A stretch of DNA of 23,817 bases from Tritrichomonas foetus (Eukaryota; Parabasalia; Tritrichomonadida; Tritrichomonadidae), in NCBI GenBank assembly GCA_001839685.1, contig MLAK01000621.1, positions 65,931 to 89,747 on the forward strand. The letters run 5' to 3'. Below the pieces are notes generated by a model. It worked only from the letters and a program-made list of their open reading frames with translations, was not told the DNA's origin and did not search any database. Below are positions 17,669 to 23,817 of the stretch, piece after piece. Every line of letters starts with the position of its first letter. The stretch's first letter is position 1. A program made the position numbers and the translations under genes.

Positions 17669-19156
17669 CTATGATTCACTCTGTTCGATTGCTTGATTGT
17701 ATTCCTGTAGATTTCGTAATAATAGATCAATGATTTGGGAAAGTTTATCATTATTGATACATAAAAAATTATTGTGTAAAAATTCAGGAACATCAGAGTC
17801 GTTTAAAATATGAATAAAATCATGATTAAATGAAATCAATTGAAGAAGAGCTTCAAGCATAGTTTTTAAAAATATTTGGTGTTCAGAATCTTCAATATTC
17901 AAACAAGGAATAATATTAATAATTGAGGAAAACCCTTCATTCATTATAACTTCCAGTTTAGAGTCGATTACAGCTGCAAGGATAAAAGAGGCGATGCAGG
18001 TAGTAGCATAAACTCGATTGTTGAGACTTGAATGATTTGAAAAATTTAATATCAATGAAATTATTGGTTGGGAATCTTCACCAAATGAAATTGAATTTAA
18101 ATACAATTCATTCCAAAGCTTGGACATTGAATTTAAAATAAATCGGAATATCGGAATTAAATCATCACAAAAATTTTCATTAATTAATAACATTGCAATA
18201 TTATTCATAAAACAAGATTCACTTAAAAATTCATTTTCTAATCCATTATTCCATAAAATATTACCAATTTTATACAGATATGGAAACATTTTCGGGATAT
18301 TTAATAAATGGGCTTGAATTAATGAAAAAATTGATCCCTTAAATGATAAAAATAGATCTAAGCAGTTGTTCTCAACTATCAATTCATATAAAATTATTGA
18401 TGAACAAATTCGAGGAATATGGTATTGATCTGTGATAAACTGGAGGCTGATATTCATGAGAGTGCGATAATAAACCTTTTCAAGGAAAGGATTAATTGTC
18501 ATTGTGAGTAAAAAGTAAAACGGCTTTTCATAATAATCATCTTGAAAAATATAGGTGTCAGCATTCTCATTACTATTGTCACCATTATAAGTATTACCAT
18601 TTCGAGATAAAAAATAATTATCAAGTGCTTGGGAAAGGTCAAATTCGGAAACAAGACAAATTTTCGCTGGAAATTTCCTCAATAAAAAATCAATAGCTTC
18701 AAATGCTCCTTTTTTAATATTATTTGGAAATTGAAAATATCTGCAAAAAGATGATATCAATTCATTATTGAAAATGCTTTCTTGTGATTCTGGTGTATAT
18801 CTCCATAATTTGGTAATAATAAAAATCAAGTCTGGTGCAAGAATATCAACACTATTTATCAAATCATTTAAAGAGGATATAAATTCAATTGAATACAAGT
18901 CTTCAAGTTTAATAAAATCAGTTGTTTTGCTTAAATAAGATGCTAACTGTGAAACAGATTCTAATATATCAATTCCATGAATTATTTTATTCACTGCATC
19001 AGGAATACCAAAAAATAGCATCGGAAAATCTAATTCGATGCTATTCGGAATTGATTCATTGGAATCAGTAAAACCGTAATTTTCTCTACGATTATCAAGT
19101 TCCAAAGAGAACCATTTGTGTGCAGGCTCAGTTTTGTCGTTTTTATAATCCAGCAT
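17669..19156 (-). CDS. Unrecognised helical-repeat (ARM/HEAT-like) protein
   Basis: 495 residues from ATG 19156 to TAG. I do not recognise a family by specific motif. The protein is almost wholly helical, with hydrophobic helices every 20-25 residues (for example LYSIEFISSLNDLINSVDIL, and LNIPKMFPYLYKIGNIL), rich in Ile, Leu, Asn and Ser, low in Gly, and without membrane spans or a catalytic motif. This is the pattern of an alpha-solenoid such as armadillo or importin-alpha-like proteins, which are numerous in trichomonads. The N-terminal 50 residues are polar and acidic. The C-terminus (LRNLQEYNQAIEQSES) is a plain helix. The 33 bases upstream end at a perfect 16-bp palindrome that could be a regulatory site. 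Confidence 0.6.
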   Translation of the reverse strand: MLDYKNDKTEPAHKWFSLELDNRRENYGFTDSNESIPNSIELDFPMLFFGIPDAVNKIIHGIDILESVSQLASYLSKTTDFIKLEDLYSIEFISSLNDLINSVDILAPDLIFIITKLWRYTPESQESIFNNELISSFCRYFQFPNNIKKGAFEAIDFLLRKFPAKICLVSEFDLSQALDNYFLSRNGNTYNGDNSNENADTYIFQDDYYEKPFYFLLTMTINPFLEKVYYRTLMNISLQFITDQYHIPRICSSIILYELIVENNCLDLFLSFKGSIFSLIQAHLLNIPKMFPYLYKIGNILWNNGLENEFLSESCFMNNIAMLLINENFCDDLIPIFRFILNSMSKLWNELYLNSISFGEDSQPIISLILNFSNHSSLNNRVYATTCIASFILAAVIDSKLEVIMNEGFSSIINIIPCLNIEDSEHQIFLKTMLEALLQLISFNHDFIHILNDSDVPEFLHNNFLCINNDKLSQIIDLLLRNLQEYNQAIEQSES

Positions 19157-19188
19157 GAAATTAATAATTATTTAGTCTATTTCGAAAC

Positions 19189-19204
19189 TTGACACATGTG
19201 TCAA
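19189..19204. promoter_or_regulatory. Perfect 16-bp palindrome between divergent starts
   Basis: TTGACACATGTGTCAA is a perfect palindrome without spacer. It lies 32 bp upstream of the solenoid ATG (reverse) and ends one base before ATG 19206 of the small forward ORF. Its core CACATGTG resembles an E-box-like half-site pair, so a dimeric protein could bind it. Function is inferred from symmetry and position only. Confidence 0.45.
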
Positions 19205-19205
19205 A

Positions 19206-19454
19206 ATGGAATACAAGGTTAATTTTTTACCTTTTATGATGGTCGAACGTTTATCTCATATCTGTGAATTAAAATTGATATGTTTTTTTTTTTCTTTCTT
19301 TTTTTCTGTATTTATATGGTCATTGATTCTGTCAAACCAGGTATATATGGAAAAAGTTAGCCCAAAAGTTCCTTTCCAGATTGATAACTGTGATGACTTT
19401 GATGAGATTTTCGTTGTATTTTGTGGGTGTGTTCGACACTGTGATGACAATTAA
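19206..19454 (+). CDS. Possible small membrane protein
   Basis: 82 codons from ATG 19206. Residues about 25-50 (LKLICFFFSFFFSVFIWSLI) form a membrane span, and the tail (PFQIDNCDDFDEIFVVFCGC) is acidic and Cys-containing. TCAAAATG immediately at the start could serve as a weak initiator. No family is recognised. The T-rich DNA that encodes the hydrophobic run could equally be non-coding promoter sequence of the reverse gene, so this is uncertain. Confidence 0.25.
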   Translation: MEYKVNFLPFMMVERLSHICELKLICFFFSFFFSVFIWSLILSNQVYMEKVSPKVPFQIDNCDDFDEIFVVFCGCVRHCDDN

Positions 19455-19844
19455 TCCCAAAAATTGATGCGATAGCACTTTATAATAGAAGGTTTCAATT
19501 GATGTTGATTATCCTTCGATAAAACACATTTTCAGATTTCGATTAGTATCTATGGTTCTTTTTCAAAAAGTTTCATCTCTTTGATATAATCGAACTTTTT
19601 CTTTGCGATGTGAAACCATTCAACATTCAATTTTGGAACCTATTGGAATCGTAGTACGATTACCGTACCATACTTCAATAACAGTTTACTACTGTTTTTG
19701 GAGAAATTTCAGATGAAAAGAGAAGAAATCAGAAGAGCTACAGTGGTTTCAGTTATTCGTGATGTAAAGTTCAGAATATTTCATAATCATCGTTTTACTG
19801 GTATTTGAAAAACTGAAATTTTTTGAAGCAACATCAAAAGAAAA
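19455..19844. other. Upstream region of the GDP-mannose gene
   Basis: 390 bp with no ORF. It contains the dyad AATCGTAGTACGATT (19647-19661, symmetric about one G) and a stem-loop AACAGT-TTACT-ACTGTT (19680-19696). TCAAAA at 19834-19839, eleven bases before the ATG, may be a non-consensus initiator. Confidence 0.45.
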
Positions 19845-20900
19845 ATGACCCAGCCAGAAGATCTTCCTCTCGCTGCTCTTGTCCTTGTTGGTGGTTATGG
19901 AACCAGACTACGTCCATTAACATTCACACGATCAAAGCCTCTTGTCGAATTTTGTAATAAGCCAATGGTCGAATATATGCTTGACGCATTGACTGAAGTT
20001 GGCTGCGTGAAAATTATTTTCGCTCTTTCTGAACTTCAAAACGATCTCCAACTTTATATAGAAGATTATCAAAAGCGTCATTCAACTGTTCAAATTATTC
20101 CATCGATTGAAAGCTCGCCGCTCGGAACAGCTGGTCCAATCGCTTTAGCAAAAGATCATTTACGTGGCCACAGATTTTTCATGTTAAATTCTGATATTAT
20201 TTCGCAATATCCATTCCGAGACCTCCTCAACTTCCACCTCGCCAAAGGTGGAGAAGGAACAATTATGTCATGGGATGTTGAAGATCCATCACGCTTTGGT
20301 GTTATTCTGTCTGATGAAAATCAATGCATCACATCATTCGTTGAAAAGCCAAAGAATTTTGTCGGAAACGCCATCAATGCAGGCCACTACATCTTTGAAC
20401 CATCTGTTATCGATAGAATTAAGCCAGTTCCGACTTCAATCGAACGCGAAATATTTCCCGCCATGGCAGCCGAACATCAACTTTACGTCATGAAGTTGAA
20501 CGGATTCTGGATGGATATTGGAACACCCGAAGCCTTCATTTCATGCATTCCAATCTACCTCCAAACTGCAACACGTGTTTTAATTCACGAAACCACCAAA
20601 ATTGCAGAAGACTGCATAATTGGACCAAACGTGGTGATTGGACCGAATGTTAAAATTGAAGGGTGTTGCTGTATACAAAACTCGGTGATTATGGCAAACT
20701 CCGTAATTGGAAAAGGATCATGCATTCAAGGGTCAATTGTCGGATGGAAGAACAAGATAGGATCATGGGTGCACCTGAACTCATTGTGCGTGTTCGGTGA
20801 AGACGTGACAATAAAAGATAAGTGCATCCTGAATGGTGTCATGGTGTGCCCGCACAAGACAATTGATCAGTGCTACTACCAACCAGAGAAGATAATTTAA
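19845..20900 (+). CDS. GMPPB: Mannose-1-phosphate guanylyltransferase (GDP-mannose pyrophosphorylase, beta type)
   Basis: 351 residues, close to the usual 360. It makes GDP-mannose from mannose-1-phosphate and GTP in the cytosol for N-glycans, GPI anchors and surface glycoconjugates. Residues 14-33 carry the nucleotide-binding loop GGYGTRLRPLT with the following SKPLVEFCNKPM. D117 in NSD is the metal-binding Asp; FVEKP is at 165-169; NAGHYIFEP and FWMDIGTPEAF (from about 221) follow. Residues about 250-340 form left-handed beta-helix hexapeptide repeats (IIGPNVVIGPNVKIEG), ending in the family tail VLPHK-like VCPHKTI. All active-site motifs are intact. Beta rather than alpha type is indicated by the lack of the alpha-type C-terminal insertion. 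The stop is TAAC, so TAAA is not used here. Confidence 0.95.
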   Translation: MTQPEDLPLAALVLVGGYGTRLRPLTFTRSKPLVEFCNKPMVEYMLDALTEVGCVKIIFALSELQNDLQLYIEDYQKRHSTVQIIPSIESSPLGTAGPIALAKDHLRGHRFFMLNSDIISQYPFRDLLNFHLAKGGEGTIMSWDVEDPSRFGVILSDENQCITSFVEKPKNFVGNAINAGHYIFEPSVIDRIKPVPTSIEREIFPAMAAEHQLYVMKLNGFWMDIGTPEAFISCIPIYLQTATRVLIHETTKIAEDCIIGPNVVIGPNVKIEGCCCIQNSVIMANSVIGKGSCIQGSIVGWKNKIGSWVHLNSLCVFGEDVTIKDKCILNGVMVCPHKTIDQCYYQPEKII

Positions 20901-20961
20901 CCGCACAATTAAAACTCCTCACAAACTTAATCTTTTCCTATTCTTTTTATTTATATTCTTT

Positions 20962-21019
20962 CTTATATTCTTCTTGCTTATATTCTTCTTGCTTATATTC
21001 TTCTTGCTTATATTCTTTT
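20962..21019 (+). repeat. 15-bp minisatellite in a convergent spacer
   Basis: Three perfect copies of CTTATATTCTTCTTG (20962-20976, 20977-20991 and 20992-21006) and a partial fourth to 21019. It begins 62 bp after the stop of the GDP-mannose gene. The 488-bp spacer to transketolase otherwise holds only AT-rich sequence with TA-rich stretches near 21260-21340. Confidence 0.9.
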
Positions 21020-21388
21020 AGTTGTTATGCTTCAATTGAAAAATATTGTAGCTTTCATAATAATTTAAGGAAATCAAAATGAAAATAATTTAAATTAGCG
21101 ATGAATTTGTAAAAAATGAAATCCAGTGAATAGAATAAGAAACAAAAACAAAAACAAGGAATGACGATAGGATAAGTTTAACAACAAAACAAATTGGACA
21201 TGGTAAAGTCAAGAGGGCATGGCAGGTCATAGTAGCACTATAATCAAATCAATTAGTTAATATAAATTTTAATATATATGGATTAGCTATATCTAATATA
21301 TATACAATATAAGTATTATATGTATAATATTATTTTATCGTATAAGATAGACAACATGCTATCAATGATCACTTCTGTCATCATCCTT

Positions 21389-23389
21389 TTATGGTCTTTC
21401 GATCAATTCTGGTATTGGGCGTTTTTCGTAAAACTTAACAAGGTTTTGAGCCTTTTCTGCAACATTTTGAGGAACAATTCCAAAGTGTTCGAATACTTTT
21501 GCGCATGGTGCTGAAAGACCGTAGTCATTAACACCAATGTGCTTGTGTGAGAATTTCTCCCAGCCATAAGAAACGCCAGCTTCAACAGAAAGCACTGGTG
21601 TATTTGCTGGAATAATTTCTCTTCTGTACTGCTCTGTTTGTTCCATGAAAAGTTCCATAGATGGCATGGAAACAACTCTTACTGGGAATGGGCAAAGCTC
21701 GGCAGCTTTCAGTGCAACAGAAACTTCTGTGCCTGTTGCAACAATGACGCATTTTGGCTCTGCTGCATCCTTTATCACGTAGGCACCTTTGAGGGCACCA
21801 TCAAATGATGCTCCTTCACAAAGTGGTGCACCTTGACGTGACAAAACCAAAACAGTTGGTCTGGATGGTCCAGTAAGTGCTGTAGCATAACCTGCTGAAA
21901 CTTCTAATTGGTCGCATGGCCTGAAAACGTTGATGTTTGGCATTGAGCGGCATTGTGCAAGGGTTTCAGTTGGTTGATGAGTCGATCCGTCTTCTCCAAC
22001 ACCGATTGAATCGTGAGTCATGATGAGAAGAACGCGAAGGTTTTCAAGACAAGCACAACGAAGGGATGGCAATAAATATTGGAGGAAGACAAAGAATGTC
22101 GCGGTGAAAGGAACGAGGCCTTTCATTCCATAATAAGCAATTCCATTGGCGATTGCTTGCATGGCATGCTCTCTAATGCCGAATTCAATTTGGCGGGATT
22201 TTCTATTTGTTGGGCCAAACTCATTTTCGCCCTTTAAAACGGTATTGTTGGATGGAGCAAGGTCAGCTGAACCACCAATAATGCCTGGGAAGTGAGCTGC
22301 CAACTTATTTAAAACAATGCCAGACGAAATTCTTGTTGCAACAGATGAGTCGTGATTCAATGGGATGACTTCTTTAAGCATTTCTGCTGTAAATTGGCCA
22401 TTGAGTAAGAATTGAATTTCTGCGTATTCCTTTGGGAATTTCTTGCCATATTCTTGGAAAAGCGAATTCCAGTCTGAAACCTTCTTGGCTGTATTTTCGC
22501 GAACTTTTGCATAATGATCGTAAACTTCTTGTGGGACGACGAAGGATTCTTCTGGATTATATCCGAAGCGCTTCTTCAAATTCTTTAATTGATCAACTGA
22601 AAGTGGATTTCCATGAACTTTTTCAGAATCAGCCATATCTGAGCCAAAACCGATAGTTGTGTGAAGATCAATTAAAACTGGCTTATCTGTAACAGCGATA
22701 GCTTCGTCGATTGCTTTTTCAATTGCAGCGAGATCGGTGTCTGCATTTTCGACTGATATTGTATGCCAGCCTTGAGATCTGAATCTCATTGGGACATTTT
22801 CGGTATAAGCGAGATCTGTGTTTCCTGTGATGGTGATGTGATTGTTATCCCAAAAACAAATAAGATTGTTGAGTTTTTGGTGTCCTGCGAAAGAAGCGGC
22901 TTCATATTGAACACCTTCCATTAAATCGCCATCTGATGCGATACAGAAAATTTTGTGATTGAAAATTGGGAAATCGGGCTTATTGTATCTCTCTGCAAGG
23001 AAAAGGGAAGTTACTGAGAGACCGACGGCATTGGAAATTCCTTGTCCAAGTGGTCCGGTTGTAACTTCGACTTCTGGCAAGATGTGCCTCTCTGGGTGTC
23101 CCGGTGTCTTGCTTTTGTATTGTCTGAAGTTCTTCATATCTTCAATTTCGAGGACTTTTGTGTGAATGTGAAGAAGTGAGTAGTAAAGCGAAGAAGCATG
23201 GCCGCATGAGAGAACAAAGCGGTCACGATTAATCCACTGAGGATCGAACTGGAGATACTTCGACCAAAGGATGTGTGAAACAGGGGCAAGACCAAGTGGA
23301 GCACCTGGATGACCTGATTTGGCTTTGGTGATTGCGTCGCATGAGAGAACGCGAATGGCGTTAATACATTTGGTATCAATGTCTGTCAT
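21389..23389 (-). CDS. tkt: Transketolase
   Basis: 666 residues from ATG 23389 (MTDIDTKC); an in-frame ATG at 23449 would add 20 residues, but the family N-terminus aligns with 23389 (INAIRVLSCDAITKAKSGHPG). It moves two-carbon ketol units between sugar phosphates in the non-oxidative pentose phosphate pathway, using thiamine diphosphate. Seen are GHPGAPLGLAP, the diphosphate/Mg motif ASDGDLMEGV...WDNNHIT, EFGIREHAMQAIANGIA in the central pyrimidine domain, and THDSIGVGEDGSTHQP. The domain order (PP, Pyr, C-terminal) is complete, and these motifs follow the bacterial and plant type more than the shorter animal type. The stop lies in TAAA. A perfect inverted repeat lies 73-113 bp upstream of ATG 23389. 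Confidence 0.95.
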   Translation of the reverse strand: MTDIDTKCINAIRVLSCDAITKAKSGHPGAPLGLAPVSHILWSKYLQFDPQWINRDRFVLSCGHASSLYYSLLHIHTKVLEIEDMKNFRQYKSKTPGHPERHILPEVEVTTGPLGQGISNAVGLSVTSLFLAERYNKPDFPIFNHKIFCIASDGDLMEGVQYEAASFAGHQKLNNLICFWDNNHITITGNTDLAYTENVPMRFRSQGWHTISVENADTDLAAIEKAIDEAIAVTDKPVLIDLHTTIGFGSDMADSEKVHGNPLSVDQLKNLKKRFGYNPEESFVVPQEVYDHYAKVRENTAKKVSDWNSLFQEYGKKFPKEYAEIQFLLNGQFTAEMLKEVIPLNHDSSVATRISSGIVLNKLAAHFPGIIGGSADLAPSNNTVLKGENEFGPTNRKSRQIEFGIREHAMQAIANGIAYYGMKGLVPFTATFFVFLQYLLPSLRCACLENLRVLLIMTHDSIGVGEDGSTHQPTETLAQCRSMPNINVFRPCDQLEVSAGYATALTGPSRPTVLVLSRQGAPLCEGASFDGALKGAYVIKDAAEPKCVIVATGTEVSVALKAAELCPFPVRVVSMPSMELFMEQTEQYRREIIPANTPVLSVEAGVSYGWEKFSHKHIGVNDYGLSAPCAKVFEHFGIVPQNVAEKAQNLVKFYEKRPIPELIERP

Positions 23390-23461
23390 CGTCGGAGTGT
23401 AAAATATTAAAATACAAAATTCACTCCTTTCAGATTTTAATTGAAACATCACAAATGGTAG

Positions 23462-23502
23462 TTTTCATTGAAATTGATCAAGCATTCAGGTTTCAATGAA
23501 AA
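23462..23502. promoter_or_regulatory. Inverted repeat upstream of transketolase
   Basis: TTTTCATTGAAA (23462-23473) and TTTCAATGAAAA (23491-23502) are perfect 12-base inverted copies separated by 17 bases. They lie just upstream of the transketolase start region. The arms are AT-rich and each is nearly self-symmetric, so chance is possible, but the position fits a regulatory site. Confidence 0.4.
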
Positions 23503-23782
23503 TAAGATAAATATAATTCAATTTCCCTCACAATTTCACAGAAATTATGTAAATACCAACGGAGTTGTGAATTTAATTTGTATATGGTCGTCCATTTTTT
23601 TGAACAATATTATCTAAGGTGGAGAAACTTTTTGTATGTATCATCACAAATTATGAGAATTGGTTGGTGATTTAAGTATATTAGAATTTTTCATAGAATG
23701 TAATTTTTGAATTAGAAATATGAATAAAAATTCTAAATAAAATCAAAATTATTCAGTATGATGGGAATGTCTAGCTAACCCA

Positions 23783-23817
23783 GGGATTATCCCATGGAAG
23801 GCCAAAATTTTGGCCTT
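23783..23817. repeat. Palindromes at the right end of the window
   Basis: GGGATTATCCC (23783-23793), CCATGG (23792-23797) and the perfect 20-bp palindrome AAGGCCAAAATTTTGGCCTT (23798-23817) lie side by side, and the last runs exactly to the final base. ATGGGA (23761-23766) is repeated inverted as TCCCAT (23790-23795). This could be the edge of a repeat or mobile element at which assembly stopped. Confidence 0.55.

Noticed and set aside
19256..19450. 64-codon reverse frame with Lys-rich tail
   Set aside because: It starts with TTG and is the reverse of the T-rich small ORF region.
1..23817. tRNA, rRNA, CRISPR arrays, spliceosomal introns
   Set aside because: No tRNA T-loop in a cloverleaf context, no rRNA-like stretch, no regular spacer-repeat array, and no GTAYGT...ACTAACACACAG intron signature was found by eye.

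Overview
The window looks like a piece of an AT-rich, intron-poor protist nuclear genome, most likely a parabasalid (trichomonad relative). All eight recognisable genes are single uninterrupted eukaryotic reading frames with no visible introns. They sit 0.1-0.8 kb apart on both strands. At least two starts carry a trichomonad-type initiator (TCAYW) just upstream of the ATG, and several stop codons are embedded in TAAA, the trichomonad poly(A) signal. The assignment rests on these signals and on gene content; no marker gene such as rRNA is present. Stops TAA, TAG and TGA all end intact genes, so the standard code applies.

Left third (1 to about 7.9 kb). The left edge cuts a reverse-strand, Ser/Thr/Glu-rich reading frame (1-822) that has no stop in the window. 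From about 1.0 to 7.85 kb lies a stretch of decayed coding sequence. At least seven former protein-coding units still show long protein-like frames but are broken by stops and frameshifts: 1031-1429, 2436-2987, 3557-3928, 3934-5278 (reverse), 5322-6246, 6295-6887 and 6932-7269, plus 7572-7835 (reverse). Two encode coiled coils. Some keep an initiator motif before the old ATG, which suggests they were ordinary genes. Small tandem repeats and two related hairpins mark the boundary with the intact region.

Right two thirds (8.0-23.8 kb). This holds ten intact genes: a TAF13-like TFIID histone-fold protein (-), a putative Nup58/Nup49-like nucleoporin (+), a calmodulin/myosin-light-chain-like EF-hand protein (+), phosphatidate cytidylyltransferase (+), a tail-anchored Vti1-like Qb-SNARE (-), the HOPS/CORVET subunit VPS11 (+), a GRAM-domain membrane protein (-), an unrecognised alpha-solenoid-like protein (-), mannose-1-phosphate guanylyltransferase (+) and transketolase (-). 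A small doubtful membrane ORF lies at 19206-19454. The genes are housekeeping in character: transcription initiation, nuclear pore, phospholipid (CDP-diacylglycerol) synthesis, endolysosomal fusion (SNARE and VPS11 share a 128-bp divergent promoter region), GDP-mannose supply for glycosylation, and the pentose phosphate pathway. They do not form an operon or a single system.

Non-coding signals of note are a cluster of palindromes at 10266-10381, pyrimidine-rich repeats or tracts in all three convergent intergenic spacers, a perfect 16-bp palindrome at 19189-19204, an inverted repeat upstream of transketolase, and a 20-bp palindrome at the extreme right end. I found no convincing new biological system; the decayed left region and the 10.3-kb palindromic element are the best places to look.
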